64,000 nucleotides of DNA, taken from contig NZ_CAKVAM010000005.1 in assembly GCF_934725225.1 (NCBI RefSeq), positions 62,001-126,000 on the forward strand, in the 5' to 3' direction. Made by a program: the position numbers and the translations under genes. Positions 40,465-49,447 of the stretch are shown here, in pieces. Each line of letters starts with the position of its first letter. The first letter of the stretch is position 1. This stretch comes from an uncultured Treponema sp. GTDB taxonomy: Bacteria > Spirochaetota > Spirochaetia > Treponematales > Treponemataceae. The notes beneath the pieces were generated by a model. It was not told the DNA's origin. It worked only from the letters and a program-made list of their open reading frames with translations, and did no database searches.

Positions 40465-42105
40465 TTGATTACAGTAACAGACGTAAGCCTAAAATTCAGT
40501 GAAAAACCTTTGTTCAAAGATGTGAACATAAAATTTATGAAAGGAAACTGCTACGGAATTATCGGTGCGAACGGCGCGGGCAAGTCAACTTTCTTGAAAA
40601 TTCTTTCCGGCGAAATCGAGCATGACACGGGAACAATCACAATTACTCCCGGCGAACGTATGTCGGTTTTGAGTCAGGATCACTTTAAGTACGACGGATA
40701 TTCGGTAAAGGAAACCGTAAAAATGGGTTATCCGAAGCTTTATCAGCTGGAAAAAGACATCGATGCGATTTACGCAAAAGAAGATTTTTCTGATGAAGAC
40801 GGGATGAAAGCTGCGGATATGCAGGCGGAATTTGGCGAGCTTGGCGGCTACGAGGCTGAAAATCAGATTGAACAGATGCTTTCAGGTCTTGGACTTGAGG
40901 AAGAATTCCACGACAGAATGATGAGCGAGCTGGATGAAAGCCAAAAGGTTCGCGTGCTTCTTGCTCAGGCTCTTTTTGGAAATCCTGATTATCTTATTCT
41001 CGATGAGCCTACAAACGGTCTTGACCTTGAGTCCATTATTTGGCTTGAGGAATTTCTTTTGGAATTTGAAAACTGCGTTATTGTTGTTTCGCATGACCGC
41101 CACTTTTTGAATGCAGTCTGCACATTTACTTGCGATATTGACTACGGAAAAATCACGCAGTTTACTGGAAACTATGATTTCTGGTATCAGATGAGCCAGA
41201 TTCTTCAAAAGCAGGCAAAGGATCAGCAGAAAAAACGCGAGGACAAAATGGCGGATCTTAAGCAGTTTATCCAGCGTTTTGCAAGCAATGTTTCAAAGTC
41301 AGGACAGGCTTCGAGCCGCAAAAAAATGCTTGAAAAAATGGAGCTTGAAGACATTCCAGTTACAAGCCGCAAATTTCCTTATGTTGGATTTCAGCCTGAA
41401 CGCGAGATTGGAAACTTTGTCCTTACCGCTGAAAAACTGAATTCAAAGGACGATGACGGAAATATTCTGCTTAATGATTTCAGCATTACAATTCATCCTG
41501 GCGAAAAAGTTGCTTTTGTTGGAATGGAGCACAACTCGATAACTTCATTCTTCGACATTGTTTCGGAAACAAAAAAGCCGGAAAGCGGAACTTACAGCTG
41601 GGGACAGACTACAAGCCATAGCTACATGGGACGCGACAATTCAGTGTATTTTAACAATGAGCTTACAATAACTGATTGGCTCAAGCAGTATTCTCCTGAT
41701 CAGGACGATGCTTATGTCCGCGGATTTTTGGGACGAATGCTTTTTTCCGGCGATGACGGACTTAAAAAAGTAAAGGTTCTTTCCGGCGGCGAAAAAGTGC
41801 GCTGTATGCTTTCAAAAATGATGCTTAGCGGCGCGAATGTTTTGATTCTTGACGATCCTACAAATCACTTGGATCTTGAGTCAATTGAAAGCTTGAACGA
41901 AGGGCTTGTAAAGTTTCCGGGCGTTGTAATGTTTTCAAGCCACGACCATGAATTTATTTCGACAATTGCAAACAGAATCATCGAAATTACTCCAAAGGGA
42001 ATAATCGACCGCATGATGAATTTTGACGATTATCTCAAGAATGATCAGGTTAAGCAGCTTAGAAAAGAATATTACGCCGGCTTGAATAAAAAGATAAGGA
42101 TCTAG
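40465..42105 (+). CDS. ABC-F ATPase, YbiT type, with one degenerate ATP site
   Basis: 546 residues, TTG start with CGGAGA upstream. No membrane segments; two ABC domains joined by a linker, aligning along its whole length with YbiT. Domain 1 has intact Walker A GANGAGKST (34-42) and LILDEPTNGLD, but its signature is SELDESQKVR (154-163). Domain 2 has an intact signature LSGGEKVR (439-446), but its Walker A reads GMEHNSITSF (353-362) and its Walker B ends LDDP with Asp for the catalytic Glu. One composite ATP site is therefore intact and the other lost. ABC-F proteins act on the ribosomal E site; here only one site is predicted to hydrolyse ATP. Confidence 0.88.
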   Translation: MITVTDVSLKFSEKPLFKDVNIKFMKGNCYGIIGANGAGKSTFLKILSGEIEHDTGTITITPGERMSVLSQDHFKYDGYSVKETVKMGYPKLYQLEKDIDAIYAKEDFSDEDGMKAADMQAEFGELGGYEAENQIEQMLSGLGLEEEFHDRMMSELDESQKVRVLLAQALFGNPDYLILDEPTNGLDLESIIWLEEFLLEFENCVIVVSHDRHFLNAVCTFTCDIDYGKITQFTGNYDFWYQMSQILQKQAKDQQKKREDKMADLKQFIQRFASNVSKSGQASSRKKMLEKMELEDIPVTSRKFPYVGFQPEREIGNFVLTAEKLNSKDDDGNILLNDFSITIHPGEKVAFVGMEHNSITSFFDIVSETKKPESGTYSWGQTTSHSYMGRDNSVYFNNELTITDWLKQYSPDQDDAYVRGFLGRMLFSGDDGLKKVKVLSGGEKVRCMLSKMMLSGANVLILDDPTNHLDLESIESLNEGLVKFPGVVMFSSHDHEFISTIANRIIEITPKGIIDRMMNFDDYLKNDQVKQLRKEYYAGLNKKIRI

Positions 42106-42125
42106 TTTCAGCGAAAATTTGTGTG

Positions 42126-42168
42126 AATCCGTGCATTGCATTTGTTTGCTTTGCGCGGATTTTTTTTG
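42126..42168 (+). terminator. Intrinsic terminator between convergent genes
   Basis: AATCCGTGCA pairs with TGCGCGGATT (one G-U) and is followed by a T-run in the plus direction. Confidence 0.75.
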
Positions 42169-42176
42169 AGCGAAAA

Positions 42177-44129
42177 TTAGAATTCTATCCAGTCGCCGTC
42201 TGTTGTTAAGTACCAGTCCGCAAGGAGAATCTGCGAACTTGGATTGTACCAGGAAATGCTTCCGTTGTAGTTAAGAACTGCGACTCTGTCTTTTGATGCG
42301 GCGGCTTTTAGCGGCATAGAAGCGGAGCGGCGGAATACAGTTGTTTTTCCTGCTGAAATATTGTATGAGCGTACTTGGTTTTTGCCGATGTTTGTGAACA
42401 CAAACGGATATTCAAGTTCTGTAAATGCGGTGGCGTCTTCTGCCTGCAACGTGAACAGTGAATTTTGGATTCCAGATTTCGGATAGTAAGAAAATACAAG
42501 CGTCTTTGATGTGCCGTTTATCGAGTCAATTGAAATTCCGTATACAGGAGAATTTTCCTTGTTTTCGTCATAGCTTAGCGAGAATGCAACATCTCCATTG
42601 AATTTGAGCGGAACAGTTTCTTTTGTCTGAGTGTTTACAGAAATAACTGCGGAATCTCCTTTTCCTGTAGAAGTTTTTGCCACGACAACGAGATTTTCAT
42701 TTACAAGAACCGCATCTTGAACCGAAGTTCCTGTGTATACAGTTGAATTTGCTCCTGTTTCCATGTCATAGATTGCGACAATGGAAGTTCCAAGAATATA
42801 GACAATTTTATTTTTGAATGCTCTTAAGTTTCTAAGCTGAGCAGATGGCGTGAATAAAGTTTTTGTGTTTTCGCTTCCGTCCAAAGACATAAGCTGAACT
42901 GGACGCTGTGTATTTTTTGACCACAAGATAAGAGAATCGTTGTACTTTAGAATATTTGTGTGCGCAAAACTTGAGCCAAGTCTGTACATGGCTTTTGTGT
43001 CGTAAGAAGTTTTAAATATTGCGTTTTGTGTCAAAAGGTAGAAAAGGCTTTCGTCTGAATCAATGTCATAGATTTTCTGGTACATATTTTCTGTGATTGC
43101 AAAAATGCTGTACAATTCTGATTCTGGAATGTCCGTCATTGAATAGAGTGCGCCATTTTGCGTTCCGAGCATTACAGTTTCTGCATTTTTTGCGGCACAA
43201 GTGAATTTGTCGCGGCTCTTAAGTCCTGTAAAATTTTTGATGATGAGTGGTGAAACTGCCGATTTTCCTGTAAGAAGTTTTTTCAACGATTCTTGGTCTA
43301 CAAGTTGTAACGAAAAGTTTTTTCCGCCGTCAGCTATAAAATAAAGTCCTTGTTTGCTTTCGTGGCTGGATTTGGAAGCGAAAATGAGCGGCGAATTTGC
43401 CTGATACTGCGCAAGTGTTTTTCCCGAAGTCGCATCGATTATAAATATTGTGTTGTTTTTTTCTCCGGCAATAAATCTGTTTTTGAAATTCCCTGTGCCA
43501 AAAAGTGTAAGCTGGTTCAAGGAACTTGGCGCGGAAAATTTCGCCTTGACTTTCATTCCAATCAAATCGTAATAATAGAGCGTTCCAGATTTTGAGTACA
43601 TGACGGCAGTTTTTTCTGAATCGCCTGTTAGAATGAGCGGAACAATTCCTGAAACATCAGTTGCTTTTTTTATTACAGTTCCAGTGCGCGCATTTAAAAC
43701 AAAAGTTCCGTTTACCGCTGTTGTTCCCGCAAAAAGATATTTTCCCTTTGCTGAGAACGAAATTGAAACTATTGAATTTGCGAATTTTTTGGAAAACTTT
43801 TTTGCATAAGTCTTTGAATCTATTACTGTCAGCCTGTGATTTGAAACTCCGTCTGTTTCATAAACCGCGATGTCTCCGTAAACTGGATTTTTTGCCACAA
43901 GCCGCACTTGCAGGTCGGAAACTTGGTAGTGGTCGCCCATTCCGTCCGAAGTCCATTTTATGATAAATCCGTCGTTTCCAACTGAATAAAATGAATCGTC
44001 CGAAAAAGATTCTGTTTCCGAAGAGATCAGGGCGTTGACTTTTCCTTCGTGCGACTGAGTTGAAGCTATTGTCTGAGAATAAAGGTTGAACGATAAAAAT
44101 AGCAGAATGATATTTATGAGTTTTTTCAT
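42177..44129 (-). CDS. Exported beta-propeller (WD40-like) protein
   Basis: 650 residues with an N-terminal signal (LINIILLFLSFNLYS). The body consists of repeated four-strand units such as SFYSVGNDGFIIKWTSDG, ISFSAKGKYLFAGTTAVNGTFVLNA and VMYSKSGTLYYYDLIGMKVK, typical of WD40/PQQ-type propellers, probably two in tandem. No catalytic motif. Likely periplasmic or surface-exposed. It is the last gene of the minus-strand series headed by frr, 9 bp after rseP. The function is not recognisable; protein-protein interaction is usual for the fold. Confidence 0.75.
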   Translation of the reverse strand: MKKLINIILLFLSFNLYSQTIASTQSHEGKVNALISSETESFSDDSFYSVGNDGFIIKWTSDGMGDHYQVSDLQVRLVAKNPVYGDIAVYETDGVSNHRLTVIDSKTYAKKFSKKFANSIVSISFSAKGKYLFAGTTAVNGTFVLNARTGTVIKKATDVSGIVPLILTGDSEKTAVMYSKSGTLYYYDLIGMKVKAKFSAPSSLNQLTLFGTGNFKNRFIAGEKNNTIFIIDATSGKTLAQYQANSPLIFASKSSHESKQGLYFIADGGKNFSLQLVDQESLKKLLTGKSAVSPLIIKNFTGLKSRDKFTCAAKNAETVMLGTQNGALYSMTDIPESELYSIFAITENMYQKIYDIDSDESLFYLLTQNAIFKTSYDTKAMYRLGSSFAHTNILKYNDSLILWSKNTQRPVQLMSLDGSENTKTLFTPSAQLRNLRAFKNKIVYILGTSIVAIYDMETGANSTVYTGTSVQDAVLVNENLVVVAKTSTGKGDSAVISVNTQTKETVPLKFNGDVAFSLSYDENKENSPVYGISIDSINGTSKTLVFSYYPKSGIQNSLFTLQAEDATAFTELEYPFVFTNIGKNQVRSYNISAGKTTVFRRSASMPLKAAASKDRVAVLNYNGSISWYNPSSQILLADWYLTTDGDWIEF

Positions 44130-44138
44130 GGAAAACCT

Positions 44139-45251
44139 CTATTTTTTTAGGAAATAAATTATGTCGCCTGTCATGGCAAATATAAAAAGAAAAGCTATAA
44201 AAAATATTCCGACAAACTGAATATAGTACAAAACTTTTGGATTCATTTTCTTGCGTGCCAAAAATTCTATTAGCGCAAAAAGAATCAGTCCGCCGTCCAA
44301 AACTGGAATAGGAAGCAGGTTTGTTAAAAAAAGTGAAATGCTTATAAGCGCAAGAAATTCCAATGTTGAAACTACGCCTTCTTTGAATCCTGCTGCAAAT
44401 CCGTGCTTTACGGTTGTTCCCAAAATCGAAGTAATTCTTACCGGCCCAGAAACTGCATTTGTAAGATTTACGCCTTTGAATAAAATTTTTATGCTTTTTC
44501 CAGTCAATGCGATAATTTTTGCGCTTTGGGTGAATCCTTCTTTGCATGCGCCGAAAAATCCGTGCTTCGGATATTCATGCGCAACAACTGATTCCGGGTC
44601 TGAAACAATTCCGAGTTTTCCAGCTCCAGTTTCTTTGTCCAGTTCAGTTTTCACTTCAAAGAAAAGAATTTCACCTTCACGTTCAACTTCAATTTTTATG
44701 TTTTCGTCTGGATGAGTTGAAATAAAGGCTGCGATTTCGCTGAAGTCATTTACGGCTGTTCCGTTCAGGCTTAAAATTTTGTCTCCGCTTTCCATTCCGG
44801 CATTGTGGGCAGGAGAGGAAAGTTCCGGGTAAATTTCGTCTGCCATGGAAACTTTTGTGCCTGCGCTGTAGTACGTGTAGCCGATAATTGCAATTGTAAA
44901 AAACGCAAGAAATCCGAACAAAAAATTTGCGAACGGACCTGCAAATGCTATTGCGAGCCTTTTTAAAGGATTAATGCCATAAAACGAATCTTTTTCACCT
45001 TGAATTTCCTTGAGATTTTTTTCCATTGCATCTTGGAAATCCTTTTCGCCTTTCATTGCGCAGTATCCGCCAAAAGGAATAAGTGAAATTCTGTAGTCCG
45101 TTTCTTTCCAAGTGTGATGAAGTAAAACAGGTCCCATTCCAATTGAAAAGGCTTCAACTTTTACTCCGAAAATTCTTGCGGCTATAAAATGCCCTAATTC
45201 ATGGAAAAATACAAGAAAGCCAAGCCCTAGAATTCCCAAGACAAATGTCAA
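44139..45251 (-). CDS. rseP: Site-2 membrane metalloprotease RseP
   Basis: 370 residues. HELGH (17-21) in the first helix and PVLDGG in the third are the zinc-binding motifs of site-2 proteases. One PDZ domain lies in the central region (AHNAGMESGDKILSLNGTAVNDFSE), where E. coli RseP has two. Four membrane helices in total. It cleaves anti-sigma or signal-peptide remnants within the inner membrane. The gene order cdsA-dxr-rseP is widely conserved; here the dxr stop overlaps its start by 4 bp. Confidence 0.92.
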   Translation of the reverse strand: MTFVLGILGLGFLVFFHELGHFIAARIFGVKVEAFSIGMGPVLLHHTWKETDYRISLIPFGGYCAMKGEKDFQDAMEKNLKEIQGEKDSFYGINPLKRLAIAFAGPFANFLFGFLAFFTIAIIGYTYYSAGTKVSMADEIYPELSSPAHNAGMESGDKILSLNGTAVNDFSEIAAFISTHPDENIKIEVEREGEILFFEVKTELDKETGAGKLGIVSDPESVVAHEYPKHGFFGACKEGFTQSAKIIALTGKSIKILFKGVNLTNAVSGPVRITSILGTTVKHGFAAGFKEGVVSTLEFLALISISLFLTNLLPIPVLDGGLILFALIEFLARKKMNPKVLYYIQFVGIFFIAFLFIFAMTGDIIYFLKK

Positions 45252-46363
45252 CGGATTCCTCCTGCCAGCAAACCAAGCTGACGTTCTGCTTCAAGGCGGA
45301 CTTTTTTATCAATGCTGAAAATTTCTTCAATCGAAGCTGGCTGTGCGCTCCAGTCAAGCTCAAGTGTGTTGATTACAATTTTTGCAATGTCAGTGAAGCC
45401 GCATTTTTTTTCAAGAAAAGCCTGAACTGCAATTTCGTTTGCGGCGTTGAATGCGATTGTGTAGCCTGCGCCTTTTTTTGCGCAACTGAACGCCGTCTTT
45501 AAAAGCGGAAACGAGTCAAATCTTGGTGCGGAAAATGTCATCTCTTTGCAAGAGGCAAGATCAAATTTTTCAAGATAATTTTCTGAAATTTCTGGCCAGA
45601 CTAAAGCACCGAATATTGGATGGCGCATATCGGGATTTGAAATTTGCGCATACAACATTCCGTCTTTTGTTCTTACAAGCGAATGAATCAAGCTCTGCGG
45701 ATGAACAACTACGCTTACTTTTTCAGGCGGAAAATCAAAAAGTCTGCAAGCTTCAATGACTTCAAGGCCTTTGTTTGCAAGACTTGCGCTGTCGATTGTG
45801 ATTTTTGATCCCATTGACCAAGTCGGATGCTTTAATGCGTCTTCAATTGAAACGGTTTTAAGCTCTTCATCTGAAAGATTTCTGAACGGTCCGCCGCTTG
45901 CAGTTATTACGATTTCGCTTATATTTTCCGAGCCGATTTTCTGCACTAAGTTGAAGATTGCCGAATGCTCGCTGTCTACTGGAATTATTTTTGCTCCGTT
46001 TTTTTTGGCAGTTTCCTTTACAAGATTCCACGCCATTACAACAGTTTCTTTGTTTGCAAGAGCCAAGTCGATTCCATTTTCCAAAACAAGAACTGAAGGC
46101 TTGAGCCCGGCAGCTCCTGCGATTCCGTTTACCGCGATGTCGGCTTTGCTTTCTTTTATGAGCTTTTCAAGACCTTCGATTCCGTCTTTTGAAAAAACAG
46201 TTCCTTTGCAGTTGAATTCGCGGCATAATTCTTTTACTTTTTCTTCATTTTTCCCAGCTGAAATTCCGCATACTTCAAAACTGCCGCTCATTTTGCGTGC
46301 AATGTCAAGAGTCTGGCTTCCGATTGAGCCGGTGCAGCCTAAAACAAGAATTCTTTTTTTCAT
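45248..46363 (-). CDS. dxr: 1-deoxy-D-xylulose-5-phosphate reductoisomerase
   Basis: 371 residues. NADPH-binding LGCTGSIGSQTLDIARK, the Mg-binding PVDSEHSAIFN, ASGGPFRN and HPTWSMGSKITIDSASL(A/M)NK motifs identify DXR. It makes MEP from DXP, the committed step of the non-mevalonate isoprenoid pathway that feeds UppS two genes upstream. Overlaps rseP by 4 bp and shares one base with the cdsA end. Confidence 0.96.
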   Translation of the reverse strand: MKKRILVLGCTGSIGSQTLDIARKMSGSFEVCGISAGKNEEKVKELCREFNCKGTVFSKDGIEGLEKLIKESKADIAVNGIAGAAGLKPSVLVLENGIDLALANKETVVMAWNLVKETAKKNGAKIIPVDSEHSAIFNLVQKIGSENISEIVITASGGPFRNLSDEELKTVSIEDALKHPTWSMGSKITIDSASLANKGLEVIEACRLFDFPPEKVSVVVHPQSLIHSLVRTKDGMLYAQISNPDMRHPIFGALVWPEISENYLEKFDLASCKEMTFSAPRFDSFPLLKTAFSCAKKGAGYTIAFNAANEIAVQAFLEKKCGFTDIAKIVINTLELDWSAQPASIEEIFSIDKKVRLEAERQLGLLAGGIR

Positions 46364-47244
46364 CAGTTGAACGGTCCGAATAAAATTGAAACTAAAAGGT
46401 AGAAAATAGGAGCGGAAACAACGATGGAGTCAATTGAATCCAAAATTCCTCCGCGCCCAGGAATTATTTTGCCTGAATCTTTTATTCCAGATGAGCGTTT
46501 GAATACAGATTCTGTCAAGTCGCCGACAATTGAAGAAAGCGCCATGCAAAGTCCTGTAAAGACAATCTTAAGAACTGAGCCTGAAAAAATTTGCGGCCAC
46601 AAGTAATAGCCCAAAATTCCAGCTCCGACAGAACCAATAAATCCGCCTAGGAAGCCAATGCAGCTTTTGTTTGGACTTGCTTTTACAATTCCGCGGTTGC
46701 CTTTTCCGAATAAAACGCCCAAAAACCAGGCTATGCTGTCGCACATAAAAACCATTAGGATAAAGACGCAAACAACTGGAACTGTTATGTTTTTTCCGTC
46801 AAGAGTCCAAGTTGTCATTCTTGAAATAAATGTAAGTAAAAATCCTGTGTATGTTATTATAAAAATAGAGGAGGCGAGCCGCGCGTTTGATTCTTCAAAT
46901 TCTTTTTGGGAAAAAACTTCGACTGTAAATGAAATTAAAATTGTTACGATATACGCGAAAGTTATAATTTCCTGCCCGGAATAAAAGCTGATTCCCAAAG
47001 ACGGCAAAATAGCGTAAAGAGCCGCCACAATCGGAATGAAAATGCTTTCCGTTATAATAAGTTTTTTATTCAGAAGCTTGTATTTTGCAGAAAAAATATC
47101 GTAAAGTTCCGATGCTCCCAATGCAGAAATCACACAAACCAAAATATGAAGCAAAATGTGATTGCAAAAAGGCGCGACTATGAAGGCAATTACAATAGGA
47201 ATTCCTATAAAAAAAATCAACAAACGGGAAGCAACTTTATTCAT
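46363..47244 (-). CDS. cdsA: Phosphatidate cytidylyltransferase
   Basis: 293 residues with about eight membrane helices. The C-terminal signature KRSSGIKDSGKIIPGRGGILDSIDSIV is diagnostic of CdsA. It makes CDP-diacylglycerol from phosphatidic acid and CTP for phospholipid synthesis in the inner membrane. Start overlaps the uppS stop by 4 bp. Confidence 0.95.
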   Translation of the reverse strand: MNKVASRLLIFFIGIPIVIAFIVAPFCNHILLHILVCVISALGASELYDIFSAKYKLLNKKLIITESIFIPIVAALYAILPSLGISFYSGQEIITFAYIVTILISFTVEVFSQKEFEESNARLASSIFIITYTGFLLTFISRMTTWTLDGKNITVPVVCVFILMVFMCDSIAWFLGVLFGKGNRGIVKASPNKSCIGFLGGFIGSVGAGILGYYLWPQIFSGSVLKIVFTGLCMALSSIVGDLTESVFKRSSGIKDSGKIIPGRGGILDSIDSIVVSAPIFYLLVSILFGPFN

Positions 47245-47954
47245 ACTGGAACAGCTCCAAATCTTCTAGTTCTTTTTTGAAACTCTCCTATGTCTTTGAA
47301 AAATTCTTCCTTATAATAATCAGGCCAAAGCGTATCTGAAAAAAGCAGCTCCGCATAAGCCGAGTGCCACATCAGAAAATTGCTCAGTCGTTTTTCTCCG
47401 CCAGTTCTTATAAGCAAATCTACATCAGGAAGCTCTGGAACATCAAAGCTTTTTGAAATAGATTCTTCTGAAATATCAGATTCAGTTTTTCTTTCCGCAA
47501 TAAGTTTTTTTACGCCGCGGATAATTTCGTCCCGTCCGCCATAGTTTATTGCAAGGCAAATTGTAAGTCCTGTAAGATTTTCTGTATCTTTTTCGATTTG
47601 GTCAATGTCTTTTCTTACATTTTCCGGCAATCTTGACTTGTCGCCGAGCATACGGACTCTAACATTGTTGTATTTGCAGAAATCGAATTCCTTTAAAAGG
47701 TAGGAATGTATGAGATTCATCAAAAATCCAACTTCCTGTTCTGTGCGTTTCCAGTTTTCTGTTGAAAAAACATAAAATGTAAGGAATTTCAAGCCGATGT
47801 CAGAAGCCGCCTTTGCAATTTCTTTTGCTCTTTTTAAGCCTTCTGTGTGGCCGTTTGTTCTGAGTAGGTTCCGTTTTTTTGCCCAGCGACCATTGCCGTC
47901 CATAATTATTCCTACGTGAACCGGCAATGCGTCTTTGTTGAATAAATCAGACAT
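47241..47954 (-). CDS. uppS: Undecaprenyl diphosphate synthase
   Basis: 237 residues. VGIIMDGNGRWAKKRNLLR, FYVFSTENWKR, AINYGGRDEI and LIRTGGEKRLSNFLMWHSAYAEL are the conserved cis-prenyltransferase motifs. It condenses isopentenyl units into the C55 lipid carrier used for peptidoglycan and glycans. Lies 5 bp downstream of frr. Confidence 0.96.
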   Translation of the reverse strand: MSDLFNKDALPVHVGIIMDGNGRWAKKRNLLRTNGHTEGLKRAKEIAKAASDIGLKFLTFYVFSTENWKRTEQEVGFLMNLIHSYLLKEFDFCKYNNVRVRMLGDKSRLPENVRKDIDQIEKDTENLTGLTICLAINYGGRDEIIRGVKKLIAERKTESDISEESISKSFDVPELPDVDLLIRTGGEKRLSNFLMWHSAYAELLFSDTLWPDYYKEEFFKDIGEFQKRTRRFGAVPV

Positions 47955-47959
47955 GGAAT

Positions 47960-48499
47960 TTATTCCATTATTTCCTTTTCTTTGGCTTCGTAAATTCTGT
48001 TGATTTCTTCAATATATTTATCAGTGAGCTTCTGAAGTTTTTCAGTTTCAGTCTTGAGCTGATCTTCTGTAAGTTCGCCTGCTTTCTGCTGCTTTTTCAA
48101 ATCTTCATTTCCGTCGCGGCGGATATTTCTGATTGTTGTGCGGTAGTTTTCCGCTGTAGCTTTTGCCTGCTTTACAAGCTCTTTTCTTCTGTCTGCTGTA
48201 AGAGGCGGAATTGCAATGCGGATTACCTTTCCGTCATTGTTTGGGTTTAGTCCAAGCTCTGCTTTCTGGATAGCTTTTTCAATGTCGCCCATAATTGACT
48301 TGTCAAAAGGAGAAATTACAATTGTGCGGGCTTCTGGAATTGAAATGTTTCCAACTTGATTCAGCGGAGTAGGTGTTCCGTAGTAGTCAACACGTACTTT
48401 GTCAAAAATTGCTGCGCTGGCTCTTCCTGTTCTGATTGATTTGTATTCTTCTTTCAGTGAATTAACCGTTTTTTCCATTCGGCTTTCGTTGTCTGCCAT
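47960..48499 (-). CDS. frr: Ribosome recycling factor
   Basis: 179 residues. RMEKTVNSLKEEYKSIRTGRA, YYGTPTPLNQVGNI, DRRKELVKQAK and the C-terminal helical bundle are typical. With EF-G it splits post-termination ribosomes. It is first in the frr-uppS-cdsA-dxr-rseP series, separated from tsf by a terminator-like hairpin. Confidence 0.97.
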   Translation of the reverse strand: MADNESRMEKTVNSLKEEYKSIRTGRASAAIFDKVRVDYYGTPTPLNQVGNISIPEARTIVISPFDKSIMGDIEKAIQKAELGLNPNNDGKVIRIAIPPLTADRRKELVKQAKATAENYRTTIRNIRRDGNEDLKKQQKAGELTEDQLKTETEKLQKLTDKYIEEINRIYEAKEKEIME

Positions 48500-48535
48500 A
48501 ATTTCTCCAAATAATTAAGTCTGTATTTTTTTTAG

Positions 48536-48585
48536 TTGATAAAAAAGAACTACGGCAAGCACTTCGCTTTGAAAATGCCTGCCGC
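48536..48585 (-). terminator. Terminator-like hairpin after tsf
   Basis: On the minus strand GCGGCAGGCA pairs with TGCTTGCCGT (two G-U) and a T-run follows. It may reduce readthrough from rpsB-tsf into frr. Confidence 0.7.
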
Positions 48586-48591
48586 AATATT

Positions 48592-49428
48592 TTATTTTCC
48601 TAAGAGCAAAAGATTTATGCTGGCAAATTCAAGGGTTGCGCCCACTGATTTTCCAACTTCATCAAGTTTTGCTTTTACAGACTTTTTGTCGTCTTTTACA
48701 AACATCTGGTCAACAAAGCAGATTTCAGCAAGGTGCTTGTTGATTTTGCCCTGAAGAATTCCGTCCTTTACATTCTGTGGCTTTGAGGCCATTTTTGGAT
48801 CGTCTTCCATCTGTTTTGCAAAAATTTCTTTCTGCTCATTGATGTATTCAGCTGGAACATCTTCCGGTTTGTTGTAAGCAGGAGTAAATGCAGCAAGGTG
48901 CATACAGCAGTCGCGTGCAAATTCCTTTACTTTTTCGTCTGTAGAACCTTTGATAACTGTAACAGCGGCAGTCTTGAAGTCAGAGTGGATGTAAATTCCT
49001 GCAACTGAGTTTTCAGGAACATCGATAACCTGAATCTTTGACAAAGACATATTTTCGCGTGTGCGTGTTGCAAAGTCCAAAAGAACATCAGAAAGCTCTT
49101 TGTTGATTTCTGTGTATCCCTTTGCGAAAATTTCATCAAGGATTTTTTCACCGCAAGCAATAAATTCTGCATTCTTTGCAACAAAGTCAGTTTCGCATAC
49201 AAGCTCAACAACAGCAACTTTGTTTCCGTTCTGACGGATGAAAATGCGTCCTTCAGAAGTTGCGCGTTCTGCGCGTTTTGCAACTGCGGCAAGTCCTTTT
49301 TCTTTTAAGAGTTTTACTGCTGCGTCAAAGTCTCCGTTCGTATCAACAAGAGCTTTTTTGCAGTCCATCATTCCTGCGCCTGTTGTTTCGCGCAAGTCTT
49401 TTACCATAGCGGCTGTAATATCTGCCAT
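48592..49428 (-). CDS. tsf: Elongation factor Ts
   Basis: 278 residues. The N-terminal VKDLRETTGAGMMDCKKALVD, KGLAAVAKRAERATSEG and VCETDFVAKN motifs are canonical. It exchanges GDP for GTP on EF-Tu. Downstream of rpsB by 19 bp as in most bacteria. Confidence 0.97.
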   Translation of the reverse strand: MADITAAMVKDLRETTGAGMMDCKKALVDTNGDFDAAVKLLKEKGLAAVAKRAERATSEGRIFIRQNGNKVAVVELVCETDFVAKNAEFIACGEKILDEIFAKGYTEINKELSDVLLDFATRTRENMSLSKIQVIDVPENSVAGIYIHSDFKTAAVTVIKGSTDEKVKEFARDCCMHLAAFTPAYNKPEDVPAEYINEQKEIFAKQMEDDPKMASKPQNVKDGILQGKINKHLAEICFVDQMFVKDDKKSVKAKLDEVGKSVGATLEFASINLLLLGK

Positions 49429-49447
49429 TTTCTACTCCGAGATATTT

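Noticed and set aside
43858..44547. Minus-strand frame of 229 codons spanning the rseP/propeller junction
   Set aside because: It is a shifted frame over two well-supported genes and is rich in Arg, Lys and Phe without domain features.
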